Shown here: in pieces, positions 1 through 8,983 of the stretch
How positions within the stretch are numbered: position 1 is the stretch's first letter
Layout: every line of letters starts with the position of its first letter
Virus record (IMG/VR): IMGVR_UViG_3300025648_000110
Coordinates: 1 to 20,704 of that record
Length of the DNA: 20,704 nucleotides
Strand: one strand, 5' to 3'
From: a virus
Translations under genes and position numbers: made by a program
The notes under the pieces: generated by a model
What the model saw: only the letters and a program-made list of their open reading frames with translations
What the model was told of the DNA's origin: nothing
Databases searched by the model: none

Positions 1-816
1 AAGCGCACCAAGGGCGCGGCTACCTGCCGTTGCCATACCATGCGGGCTAATTGTTCTGTTTAAAAAATCACCAACATTCTCAACACCACGACGTGCTGCT
101 TGTACTGGAGCACCACGCAAGGACTCCATAAATCCTGGCTTAGCGTTTAATTCTTTGTATGCGTTCTCTACTGCCTGCAGGCGAGACGCACGAAGATGTG
201 CAATACGGCTTACCTCTGCTTGGTTGTGTGCGTTTCTTGCCGCGTCTTCTTGAATTTTTAATGACTCTAGTTCCTTAGCGACATGTTCAGGAACAGAGAA
301 TGGTGTTGCACCACCCTGAATAGATTTCATGCCAGGGAATTGCTTCTCTGCGGCTATTGCCTCCTCTGCAGACTTACGTACACCAGAGTAGTCGCCCGTC
401 TCACCGGTACCATAAAATAAACCCTTACCCTCAGGGTTTACAAACTGGCTACGGCCATAATTTGCGTTAGGGTTGGATGGGTATCCCTCAACAGTAACAC
501 TACCTTGGCGGTTTTTAATTGCCTGAGCTGCAACCTCTGTCGGGCTCTTAAATGTTGGGGGAACCTGAGGAGCTGTGGTGGCCTGTGGCTTTAGACCAGG
601 GATACCGTACTTGTCAAACTCAGATTTTAATCCGGGGCCTAACATAGCACCACCAACAACACCAGCGGTGCCAGCAACAAAACCCGGTGCGGAGTAGTCT
701 ACGCTAGTACCTGGAATATTTGTTGGTTGAGCAGCAGCGGCCTGTGGTTGCTCTTGCTCCGCACGATGACGGAACTCAAACTCTTCCTGCTCTTGAGGTG
801 TCAATTCATCTGCCAT
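1..816 (-). CDS. Probable virion/internal protein, C-terminus cut by window edge
   Basis: Not covered by a complete ORF because it runs off the left edge: 272 codons are open from ATG at 816 to base 1 with no stop. The start overlaps the stop of the upstream gene by one base (TAATG), with AAGG about 8 bases upstream as a ribosome-binding site. The product starts MADELTPQEQEEFEF, is acidic and Gln/Glu-rich for about 30 residues, then has a small-residue stretch around residues 45-70 (FVAGTAGVVGGAMLG) that could insert into a membrane. A predicted helical, charged region follows from about residue 150. I do not recognise the family. As the last gene of a run of four long virion-type proteins, a DNA-ejection or internal virion protein is the best guess, by position only. 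Confidence 0.8.
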   Translation of the reverse strand, partial: MADELTPQEQEEFEFRHRAEQEQPQAAAAQPTNIPGTSVDYSAPGFVAGTAGVVGGAMLGPGLKSEFDKYGIPGLKPQATTAPQVPPTFKSPTEVAAQAIKNRQGSVTVEGYPSNPNANYGRSQFVNPEGKGLFYGTGETGDYSGVRKSAEEAIAAEKQFPGMKSIQGGATPFSVPEHVAKELESLKIQEDAARNAHNQAEVSRIAHLRASRLQAVENAYKELNAKPGFMESLRGAPVQAARRGVENVGDFLNRTISPHGMATAGSRALGAL

Positions 817-2660
817 TATTTAGCCTTTGTTTGTGATGCTTTAAAGTCTTGGTATCTTTTTTCTTTTGCTGCATCCCAACTAGAGCCTGATGCAGAAGGT
901 GTTGCTACACCAGCTTGAATCTTAAAGCCTTCATTGGACTTTAAATCCGCTGGGTTCATGCTTAATATATTTGCCAAGCGGTTATTGTGCTTATCATTTA
1001 ATGCTTGAAACTGATCGCTATCCAAGAAATCACCAAAGTTCATACCTTTATTTTTCTTGTACGCATTATAAACCTCGGCGTCAAATAATGCACGCTCACG
1101 TAATGTAGCGGTTAGTGTTTTTAGTTTACCAATTGGGTCATTAACAGAGCCAACAGCTTTTTGCACCAAACCACGCTCGTTATCCGAAACAGCGCCCTGA
1201 CCTTTAAGGTAGTTTGTGGACCACTCAAGCTCGTTCTGTTTCATAAAGCTCTCTAATTGAGCAAACTTACGGATTGCTTCAGGGCTTGCACCGGACTTAG
1301 CTAAATTCTCTTGTAGCTCCTTAAGACCAATGGAACCAAAGTTACCGGCCTCGATACCGGCCTGCATCTGGCGAACAAAAGCATCTGCCTTAGAGCCTGT
1401 TTGGTACTTGCCAACCATATTTTTAACCTCAGGGTCATCTAATAACCGCATTGTGGCGTCTTGAGTAACCTGACGTGTACCAGCGGACATACCCTGTGTA
1501 CGTAGTGTGTTTTCACCCGCGGCGTACAGTTTACCAGACTCAGTGGCCTGAGACGTAGCACCAGCAATAGGTACCTCTGCGCTCTTAGATTTAAACTCAA
1601 GGTCTTCCTTAGTGCCGGGAGCAAACGGAGAAACAACCCGTTGTGGTGCAGCTGGAGCAGGAGCTACAGGAGCAGGAGCTTGAGGTACAGGGGCAATAGG
1701 AGCTACAGGAGCTACAGGAGCGGGGGGTCTTGTTATTTGAGGCGGTGCTGGTGGCCTAATTGCGGGTATTGCTTGTGGTCCCGCTACAGGGGCTGCAGGG
1801 GCTGCCAAAGGCATAGGTATTTGAGCAGCCGCCGGAGCTGCTGTAGGAGCCATAGGAGCTCCTACAGGCGCACCGCCAGCAACACCAGTTGCTGTACCAA
1901 ATGGTGTGGCCTGTCCAGTACCAGCGGTGCCGCGAACATCATGTGGAACAAAGGCGCCAGGGCCAACGAACTTAGTCAATACTGCAGCTGGGATGAGTTT
2001 AGGATCAACTAGACCGTGCTGTACCATGTATTGTACGTCCTTGATCATATCCGTCTTGTTGGCGTTCTTAGCTAAATATTCTTGAATAGCTTTTTGGGCC
2101 CCAACGGGATCTCTTAATGCCTGATTGCCAATACTTTGACGAAGGGCTGGATCTTCTACCAATCCAAGCATACCTCCCTGTTGGACCATGGATGATCCAG
2201 AGGTGGGTGCGCCTGCGGTAATGTGTGATGGGGGCAATGTGTTTGTAGTACTTGCATTGGTGGGGCTACCAAATAAACTTTCTTGAAGTGCCTTGGTTTG
2301 AGCCATTCCAATTTTAGCCTGTGATAACTGGCTACGCATACCAAAGAGCTCTTGCTCCTGACGGGATTTATCTATTTCACGATTACGTAAACCTTCAGAT
2401 GGCCCAGCGACGCCACCAGACCACCAGGCCTGCGCGTCCTTCATGTTCTCCATGAAGCTACCCTTCTGGGCTTGCTTTTCATCAATAAGTTTTTGCATGT
2501 TGGCCAAGAGCTCTGGGTCCACACCAATAGCACCTTGTGCTGTTGGTAGAGCATATGGTCCGCGGGCTGCAGGGGCCTTGCCATAGGGTACCGCCGCAGC
2601 TTCCGGTGCAACTGCGTCTAATCCGGACTGTACTGATGTATCGCTATCTGGTAGTGCCAT
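816..2660 (-). CDS. Pro/Ala-rich virion-type protein, 614 aa
   Basis: A 614-residue protein starting at ATG 2660, preceded by AAGGAA at a good distance, and ending in a TAATG overlap with the next gene. Three parts are visible: a charged, probably helical N-terminal half (to about residue 230); a linker at about 263-345 made mostly of Pro and Ala in alternating runs such as PVAPVAPIAPVPQAPAP; and a C-terminal part (about 350-614) rich in predicted helices. Such architecture, with two folded ends joined by an extended linker, is common in phage internal or ejection proteins, but no catalytic motif was found and I do not recognise the family. The small ORFs on both strands in the linker region are shadows of its repetitive codons. 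Confidence 0.88.
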   Translation of the reverse strand: MALPDSDTSVQSGLDAVAPEAAAVPYGKAPAARGPYALPTAQGAIGVDPELLANMQKLIDEKQAQKGSFMENMKDAQAWWSGGVAGPSEGLRNREIDKSRQEQELFGMRSQLSQAKIGMAQTKALQESLFGSPTNASTTNTLPPSHITAGAPTSGSSMVQQGGMLGLVEDPALRQSIGNQALRDPVGAQKAIQEYLAKNANKTDMIKDVQYMVQHGLVDPKLIPAAVLTKFVGPGAFVPHDVRGTAGTGQATPFGTATGVAGGAPVGAPMAPTAAPAAAQIPMPLAAPAAPVAGPQAIPAIRPPAPPQITRPPAPVAPVAPIAPVPQAPAPVAPAPAAPQRVVSPFAPGTKEDLEFKSKSAEVPIAGATSQATESGKLYAAGENTLRTQGMSAGTRQVTQDATMRLLDDPEVKNMVGKYQTGSKADAFVRQMQAGIEAGNFGSIGLKELQENLAKSGASPEAIRKFAQLESFMKQNELEWSTNYLKGQGAVSDNERGLVQKAVGSVNDPIGKLKTLTATLRERALFDAEVYNAYKKNKGMNFGDFLDSDQFQALNDKHNNRLANILSMNPADLKSNEGFKIQAGVATPSASGSSWDAAKEKRYQDFKASQTKAK

Positions 2661-2669
2661 AATGATTCC

Positions 2670-3569
2670 TTAAGGGATAGTTCCGTTTGTAGCGTCGTAT
2701 GTTGTATTTGGATCAACAGCGGGAGTACTTGGCGAATTAGCCCAAGACCACAATTGATTTAGTAAACCTGGTTGTACAGCAGCAGTACCTGGGGTTGTCC
2801 CAACACCTGGAACAGCAGCAGATCCAGCACCAAATAATTGGTTAAGTATTCCTGTGTTTGCACCACCACCTAAGGCACTAATCAAACCACCAATTTGGTT
2901 AACAGGAGATAAGTTAGTTGAGTTAGAGACTGTCTGACCTGGGGTTACTGAGGACAAGACATTACCTAGGTTTGTTGCGTTAACGTAAGGTGATGCCTGC
3001 TGGTACTGACCGGTTGTCAATAGATTGTTAATATTTTGTTGACCAACGTTACCAGCTGCAGCACCAGCATTTACACCGGTTGCTTGGTTCTGTAACGCGG
3101 CTTGGTTCTGTGCTGTATTCAGTGTTGCCAAGGCGTTTGCCTTAGAGGTATCAACCGCTGTCTGACCACGTAAGCCACCAAAGTTGCCAGAGCCAATGTT
3201 ACCGGCCTCAACCGGTGCCGTTGTGGTTGGCATTAGTTGGTTCAGTTGTTGGTTCTGTGCCTGAAATAATCCACCTAGTGCAGTGTTTGTATTTGGTGTT
3301 ACATTACCGGAGGCATCTGTGTTCCATGGATTAGCCGCACCACTGGCAATGCTCTGCAGTGTGCCACCGGCCTGTGTGAAGGCGTTGGTTGGTCCAGATA
3401 GTGCATTAACAGCGTTCTGCCCAACGGTCTGCTGTGGCGTCGGTGCACCAGCGTTAGCTGCTTGTGCTTGACTAACAACGTTCTGTTGTGCTGTGTCATA
3501 CCAAGACGGCATTGCCGTTGTCTGTACACCTGTGTTGGAGATTAATCCACTGAGTCCTGTGCTTGCCAT
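2670..3569 (-). CDS. Low-complexity N/Q/A/T-rich virion-type protein, 299 aa
   Basis: A 299-residue protein with very biased composition: Asn, Gln, Ala, Thr and Gly dominate, with almost no charged residues and no Cys. It starts at ATG 3569, sharing one base with the stop of the 1804-residue gene (TAATG), so translation is probably coupled. Residues 20-60 and 120-190 carry Gln/Ala-rich helical-looking segments; the C-terminus (about 220-299) alternates Gly-Ala-rich stretches with single Trp residues (LLNQLWSWANSP). I do not recognise a defined domain. Its place between two other long virion-type proteins suggests an internal/ejection or tail-associated structural protein. No signal peptide is obvious. 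Confidence 0.85.
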   Translation of the reverse strand: MASTGLSGLISNTGVQTTAMPSWYDTAQQNVVSQAQAANAGAPTPQQTVGQNAVNALSGPTNAFTQAGGTLQSIASGAANPWNTDASGNVTPNTNTALGGLFQAQNQQLNQLMPTTTAPVEAGNIGSGNFGGLRGQTAVDTSKANALATLNTAQNQAALQNQATGVNAGAAAGNVGQQNINNLLTTGQYQQASPYVNATNLGNVLSSVTPGQTVSNSTNLSPVNQIGGLISALGGGANTGILNQLFGAGSAAVPGVGTTPGTAAVQPGLLNQLWSWANSPSTPAVDPNTTYDATNGTIP

Positions 3570-6500
3570 TATGCTTTCCTTTTTGCTTCTAAGAGATAGC
3601 CCAATGGGCCTTTTGAGTCTGGTGGTAAATCTTCGGGTTTATTGCTTTGCTTATGTGCGCGAATTGCTTTTAAGAATTGGTCTAAAATTTGAGCACCACT
3701 ATCGTTACTACCGTTGCCTAAACCGGATACCACATCGGCAGGGATCACAAACTCACCATTTGCCAACATCGCTGGTACTGAATCAGATGTGCCGGTACCG
3801 CCACCTTGAACAAAGTGCTGTAGTCCGCCCTCTGAATAAAATTCTGGGTTGTGGCCTTCAATCTCGCCACCCTCGGAGTGACCTGGGGGCATGCCCACTA
3901 ATCGACCACTTAAATCTCCGTATGCGTGGCCTGGTAGACCCATTAAACCAACGGGGCCCTTTGCCTTAACAATGGATGGGTTCATGTGCGGAAACCCTGT
4001 CTGGTTGTAGTTATATGTTGGTGATGGCAACCCACCGCCCTCAGCCATTTTGGCAGGGTTTACCGTCTCAGAAAGGGACTGTATAGGGGACTGGCTGTAC
4101 TGAGTGGCAAACAACGGTGACGCAGTCTCGGTAATTGTGGGCATCCCTAAAAGCTGTGCCTTATGTGCCGCAGCAATGGCAGGTGTTAGATGATCTATCC
4201 CAGTGCTGGTTTGACCAATGGGGTTGTATGTCCCGCCAGTTAAATCTGAGGCTGAGGTACTTCCCCCCGATGCGAATTGTTGTGGCATAATTGCTGGCAT
4301 TGATCCTGCTCCTGTGTTTGGTGTGTATACCATATTTGTCTCTGGTGCTACTGTCTCTTGTGTTGTTGGAAGGCCAACCAATGTGGCTTGTTTACCACCA
4401 CCCAGTGTTCCTACTAGGTTGGTTAATGAGCCCGTTCCGGATTGTAACTGTGGTGCAGTAAAACCATATGACGAGGCACTGTATCCTGTGCCGGTCCCAG
4501 TACCTGTTCCAGTGCCTGAACCACTACCAGATCCCGTGCCAGTTCCAGTGCCTGTTCCTGTGGTACCAGTTCCAGTGCCTGTCGCTCCTGCGCCTGTTCC
4601 TGTTGTTCCGCTACCGGTTCCAGTTGCTGTGCTGCTAATCTTAGAGCCCGTTCCAGCTGCTGTCGAGTTTATTAAAGATCCTGTACTGCTAACTGTTTTG
4701 GAAGACCCATCACTAAATGACGTGGTGATATTTCCTTTACTATCTGTTGTTTGACCAACAGGAACCGCCGAGGTAACCGAACTGGTCCCCGTAGATGTTC
4801 CAGATAAAACCGGAGCTGTTGTTCCGGATCCACCATTACCTGTATAAAAACTATTTAATAAGTTTTGATACACCGTCATAATATCTGATGGGCTGGATGG
4901 GGTGGCTGAAGGTGTTGTAGCTCCGCCAGTGGTTGTAGAACCACCAGTACTAGGTGCTCCAGGTGATCCCGACTCTCCTGTTGCCCCAGCTCCAGCGTTA
5001 CCACCACCTCCGGCAGGACCAATAACTGGTTTAGTTGTCACTGGAGCCGCTGCTACTTTAGCTGCAATTTGGTTAACAATAGCTTTATCAGATGCAGATA
5101 ATTCAGGGTAGTTAACTTGGAGTGCCTTTAAAGCAGCTAATTGCTGATCTGCAGTACCACCGGCCCATAAAGCTGGGGCACTAACATTTCCAGTTGAACC
5201 GGTTCCCCAAATGTTACCCAACATTGCATTTGGGTCTGCATCACCAAAACCATACACCCCAGCAAATTGCTTTAGTGTATTTAGTAGCCCAGGACTTGCC
5301 TTACTAATATCTGGAGCTTGTGTTGGGGTATAATTAGTTCCTGTAACAAGAATATTTAACTTACCAGTGTTATCAACGTAGCTTGTTTTTCCAGCGGCTA
5401 TTGCATTGGCTTCTTGTTGTGAGTTAAACTCATTGATTACAGACTGCGTTTCCGCCATGGCTGTTTGAGGAGTAAACCCTTTTGTTGCAGCTAAAGATTC
5501 GTAATTTTGCTTACTAACAGGATCTAAGGCATTATACGCCTGTACATTTGCAGCTGTTGCAGCGACAGAAACTGGGTCCGCACCAGGTTTAACCATCTGC
5601 GAGTTATAGTACGCAATAGCCGCAGGGTCTGTCAAAGTACTTGGGGTATTAATATTTGTTGGAGCAGTACTTGTACCAAATATTTGACCTAAAGTAGTTG
5701 ACAGTACATCTGCTGTAGTAGTCGGAACATTAGATCTAACCTGCTCAATGTATCCGTTTTGAGCATTTAGATTTAACATACTAGCATTGTTTGCAACGGT
5801 TAGTGCTTGTGTGGTATCCAGCCCTTTACTAATCGCGTTCTCGTATGACGCCTGTTGTGACTGGGTAAGATTATTAATCTGTGAGGCACTTGTAAATGCT
5901 GCGTCTAGTCCAACACCATTTTTTGCATCACTGTAGAATGTTTGTTGTGCTGTAGTACTCAATGCTGAAATCTTTGGTGCGTACGCTAAAGCACTAGCAG
6001 TATCTAATCCAAGATTTGTACCCGATTGGTAATAATCTTGATTTAATGTACTTAGACTGTTTACTCCAGAGGCTGTATTTAATGCAGCCACGCTATTTTT
6101 ACCCTCAGTCAAAGAGTTAAAAAATGAATTTTGTGCAATATCAGAAGCAGAAGTTAAAACTGGAGCACTTGTCAGGGCTTCTCTAGTTGTAAGACCTGTA
6201 TCAAGTACCTTACTAAACATTTCTTGTTGTGAGGTAGTCATTGAGTTTACAGATGAAGCAGAAGCCACTGCTGCGTTTAAATCTGGATTTTCTTGATATG
6301 CCTTACTAAATGCAGCCTGTGCTGTAGTACTAAATTTATTAATTGTCTCATCTGTATGAAGAGCTGCTACAGCAGCATTACTATCTGTTCCAGATTTCAA
6401 CGAGTCAAAGTATGCAGATTTTGCTATATCAGAAGAGCTATTAATGGTTGGTGCCGCAACCAATGCGTCAGATGTAGATACACCAGTATTTGATATCTTG

Positions 6501-8983
6501 CTAAACATACTCTGCTGGCTGTCACTCATCGCATTTACTGATGATGATGTGTTTAACGCCGATGAGTTATTTTGCCCTTCGGACAACGAGTTAAAGTACG
6601 CCTTCTGCGCAATATCAGACTGACTTGATAGCGTAGGCGTTGTTGTCAGTGCATCTCTTATATCTACACCAGAGCTAACAACCTGACTAAATAGGGTCTG
6701 GTCCTTAGCTGCCATTTCATTTACTGAGGCTGATGTACTCAATGCTTCAGTGTTACTAACACCTTGGGCTAAAGACTTAAAGTAAGTTTCTTGGGAGATA
6801 CTTGACTCTCCAGCGATAGTAGGTGCTGCAGATAATGCGTCGGTGGTATTTACACCAGCCGTCAATGCTTTACTAAATACCTCTTGCTGAGTGGAGTTTA
6901 ATCCTGTAAAATCAGAAGTATTAGTAAAGGACTGATTTACAGTTAGTCCCTCTTTAGTTGCCGCATCAAATACTGACTGCTCGTTTGGCGACATCTTATT
7001 GTAGTTCTGCACATCAGTAAAGGCATTAGCAACGGTACCACCCTGCACCATGGATGACGTAACAATGTCTTGCTGTGTTTTATCTAATGCTGCAAAATTT
7101 TGAGCATTTTCCAAAGAGCCACTTACGGCGGTTCCTTGATTCAATGCAGCATTAAATATATGCTGCTGCTGAGAATCTAATGTGGCGTATTCCTGTACGT
7201 TGCTAATTGCTGTACTGACGCTGTTATTTTGCCCGTATGCGGTACTGTATAGTGCTTGCTGCGCTGGTGTTAACGCCGCCACTGTCTGGGCATCTGATAG
7301 TGCTTGTGTGCTACTAATACCATCTTGTAGTGCGTTATTAAATGCGTCTTGGGCCACTGTCGGCATTTTATTAACTTGGTCGGCAATTGCCACCGCAGCA
7401 GATGGTGTATCACCTGACTGAACAAGTGAATTAAATGCCTGCTGTACTGACTCTGGCATATCGCCAACGCGCACAGTAATATCTGTATTTTGTGCGTTAG
7501 CAAAGGCATCAACACGGCTCACACCATTGGCGGTATCTTCATTGTATTGTGCAATAGCCTCTGGGGACACCAGTTTATTAACATTGGTCTGGTCAATAAT
7601 TTGGTTTACTGCTAAGTCTGCCGCGTTTTTAACTAACTCGTTAACAGCCGTTGCTTCATTTGCATTAAGTTCTGCTGTTTGTTGGCCAAGCTGGGTTGTT
7701 AAATTATTCACATCGGTAGATAGGGATTTTGCCGTATCTGCCGCAGTGGTTACTTGATCCACATAGCCTTGGTAAGTTGTTTTTACATCTGACAACTGCG
7801 TCATTGTTTTGCCAAATACATCAACCCCGCTATTATACTGGGCAGCACTTTTATTTAAAGCATCAACCGTTGGCAGTAATAAATTGTACTGTGTGGTTAA
7901 GTTATTTCCTGCAGCAATCCAGGGGGCTATCCAACGGTTGTATGTATACCCGGATGTTGAATTATTAAAATACCATGACGCGGATGAATAGTTATATCCA
8001 GGCTGACTTGCCAACCAGTTTAATCCTGAGGTCCAGTTTGCTTTTGCGCTATCATAGGCGTTTAACGCTGGTGTGTACCCGGTAGCAAACTGACTATCGT
8101 ACTGTGCCTTCTCCGTGGTAAACTGTCCAGCGATAGTGTTTAGGCTATCAAACTCTTGCTGGGCTGTTGCCTCAAGTGGACTAAGTGTCTGGTTGTAATA
8201 GTTTGTTGCTGTTGTCTGTAAAGTATTAGCTTGGGAGACGGCATCTGTTAAGGCAGTTGACTTTGTGGTTAACTGGTTAAAGGTGTCCTTGATTGCCGCG
8301 GAGGCCTGGTTGATGCCCCAGCTTGTTGCTGATAATACACTAGACTGGGCAATAGCATCACCAATGCTTTTTCCACCTAATATTGCCTTTGCCGCCGCGT
8401 TGGAGGCGGTAGCAACTAATGTTGAGCTAAGGCTTCCCTTATCAAACATGGCGCTACCATCGGAGTTCTTAAGTGTTGCTAATTGAGACTGGACCGCGCC
8501 AGACACAGCACCTGCGGCGCCGCTTATTAATATTTGGTCTAGTGACTTCCCACTAAGCGCTGCAGCTGCGGCGGGTGCTGAGGCACTCGTAACAATTGTT
8601 TTTAGTACCGAGGCTGTGGTTCCACTAAATCCATAATCCATTGCGGTGCTGGCGGCTAAATTACCTGCCATATTACCGGCGTTTGCTGCTGCGTATGCTG
8701 ATGCAGCAGACAACGCAATTTGTTGTATGTTGCCACCATTTGCCGCGCTTACCGCTGCGGACGCAATAATTGCCGCTCCGGCTGTATCAGCAAGTGCCAA
8801 ACCCGAAGGCCCCAACATATACGTTAATGCTATGGCCTCAATAAGTGGAAGAGGCTTATTGGTAATCTGCTTAAATGATGAGCCTACCGACGCAGAAAAT
8901 GACCCAACATCAGACACAATTCCTTGTGCAGATTGAGTAATTGAAGTACCAAAGTTTGATAATTCTTTCCCTGGATCAGACAC
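3569..8983 (-). CDS. Giant repeat-containing virion-type protein, 1804 aa (internal/ejection or tape-measure-like)
   Basis: The largest gene here, with a GTG start at 8983 (AAGG lies about 10 bases upstream; the upstream gene's stop is overlapped by 8 bases). Parts in order: residues 1-240, Ala/Gly-rich hydrophobic segments typical of membrane-active phage proteins; about 240-470, helical, Tyr/Asn/Gln-rich; 508-1068, eighteen tandem 31-residue repeats with a degenerate copy before (about 470-500) and another near 1150-1185; about 1319-1500, a Gly/Ser/Thr linker ending in (TG)n; about 1560-1660, a Gly/Thr/Pro-rich part with two GMPTITET-type motifs; and a C-terminal tail containing MLANGEFVIPADVVSGLGNG (1739-1758). 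The last motif resembles the P-A-x-L-x-x-G-E-F-V-I signature seen near the C-terminus of many phage tail and tape-measure-type proteins. Since the phage looks short-tailed, an ejection-conduit role is inferred. No enzyme motif was seen. Confidence 0.9.
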   Translation of the reverse strand: MSDPGKELSNFGTSITQSAQGIVSDVGSFSASVGSSFKQITNKPLPLIEAIALTYMLGPSGLALADTAGAAIIASAAVSAANGGNIQQIALSAASAYAAANAGNMAGNLAASTAMDYGFSGTTASVLKTIVTSASAPAAAAALSGKSLDQILISGAAGAVSGAVQSQLATLKNSDGSAMFDKGSLSSTLVATASNAAAKAILGGKSIGDAIAQSSVLSATSWGINQASAAIKDTFNQLTTKSTALTDAVSQANTLQTTATNYYNQTLSPLEATAQQEFDSLNTIAGQFTTEKAQYDSQFATGYTPALNAYDSAKANWTSGLNWLASQPGYNYSSASWYFNNSTSGYTYNRWIAPWIAAGNNLTTQYNLLLPTVDALNKSAAQYNSGVDVFGKTMTQLSDVKTTYQGYVDQVTTAADTAKSLSTDVNNLTTQLGQQTAELNANEATAVNELVKNAADLAVNQIIDQTNVNKLVSPEAIAQYNEDTANGVSRVDAFANAQNTDITVRVGDMPESVQQAFNSLVQSGDTPSAAVAIADQVNKMPTVAQDAFNNALQDGISSTQALSDAQTVAALTPAQQALYSTAYGQNNSVSTAISNVQEYATLDSQQQHIFNAALNQGTAVSGSLENAQNFAALDKTQQDIVTSSMVQGGTVANAFTDVQNYNKMSPNEQSVFDAATKEGLTVNQSFTNTSDFTGLNSTQQEVFSKALTAGVNTTDALSAAPTIAGESSISQETYFKSLAQGVSNTEALSTSASVNEMAAKDQTLFSQVVSSGVDIRDALTTTPTLSSQSDIAQKAYFNSLSEGQNNSSALNTSSSVNAMSDSQQSMFSKISNTGVSTSDALVAAPTINSSSDIAKSAYFDSLKSGTDSNAAVAALHTDETINKFSTTAQAAFSKAYQENPDLNAAVASASSVNSMTTSQQEMFSKVLDTGLTTREALTSAPVLTSASDIAQNSFFNSLTEGKNSVAALNTASGVNSLSTLNQDYYQSGTNLGLDTASALAYAPKISALSTTAQQTFYSDAKNGVGLDAAFTSASQINNLTQSQQASYENAISKGLDTTQALTVANNASMLNLNAQNGYIEQVRSNVPTTTADVLSTTLGQIFGTSTAPTNINTPSTLTDPAAIAYYNSQMVKPGADPVSVAATAANVQAYNALDPVSKQNYESLAATKGFTPQTAMAETQSVINEFNSQQEANAIAAGKTSYVDNTGKLNILVTGTNYTPTQAPDISKASPGLLNTLKQFAGVYGFGDADPNAMLGNIWGTGSTGNVSAPALWAGGTADQQLAALKALQVNYPELSASDKAIVNQIAAKVAAAPVTTKPVIGPAGGGGNAGAGATGESGSPGAPSTGGSTTTGGATTPSATPSSPSDIMTVYQNLLNSFYTGNGGSGTTAPVLSGTSTGTSSVTSAVPVGQTTDSKGNITTSFSDGSSKTVSSTGSLINSTAAGTGSKISSTATGTGSGTTGTGAGATGTGTGTTGTGTGTGTGSGSGSGTGTGTGTGTGYSASSYGFTAPQLQSGTGSLTNLVGTLGGGKQATLVGLPTTQETVAPETNMVYTPNTGAGSMPAIMPQQFASGGSTSASDLTGGTYNPIGQTSTGIDHLTPAIAAAHKAQLLGMPTITETASPLFATQYSQSPIQSLSETVNPAKMAEGGGLPSPTYNYNQTGFPHMNPSIVKAKGPVGLMGLPGHAYGDLSGRLVGMPPGHSEGGEIEGHNPEFYSEGGLQHFVQGGGTGTSDSVPAMLANGEFVIPADVVSGLGNGSNDSGAQILDQFLKAIRAHKQSNKPEDLPPDSKGPLGYLLEAKRKA
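4484..4624 (-). repeat. Low-complexity (Thr/Ser-Gly)n coding repeat
   Basis: Residues 1454-1500 of the 1804-residue protein are almost only Gly alternating with Thr or Ser. On the plus strand this reads as irregular CCTGTTCCAGTGCC-like 6-bp units, and it creates a long spurious Val-Pro ORF there. It is probably a flexible linker between the repeat rod and the C-terminal part, and is prone to slippage or misassembly. Confidence 0.85.
5780..7462 (-). repeat. 18 tandem 31-residue (93-bp) repeats in the 1804-aa protein
   Basis: Residues 508-1068 split without gaps into eighteen units, seventeen of exactly 31 residues and one of 34. The shared pattern is x-L/M-S/T/P-x-x-Q/A-Q-x-x-F/Y at positions 1-10, small residues at 11-15, G near 17, S/T near 20, A-L/F near 23-24, and V/I/Y then N/A/S at 30-31. 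This fits two short helices separated by a Gly turn, so a helical solenoid or long coiled rod is likely. The copies are well diverged in DNA, so the array is old enough to be under selection at the protein level. Confidence 0.92.

Noticed and set aside
1641-2012. Plus-strand 123-residue Ser/Arg/Tyr-rich ORF
   Set aside because: Shadow of the Pro/Ala-rich linker of the 614-residue gene.
3493-3969. Plus-strand 158-residue ORF
   Set aside because: Antisense to the end of the 1804-residue gene, no domain, atypical composition, and no other plus-strand gene in the window.
4218-4754. Plus-strand 178-residue ORF with Val-Pro repeats
   Set aside because: Antisense shadow of the Gly-Thr linker of the 1804-residue gene; repeat composition explains the open frame and no ribosome-binding site or neighbour supports it.
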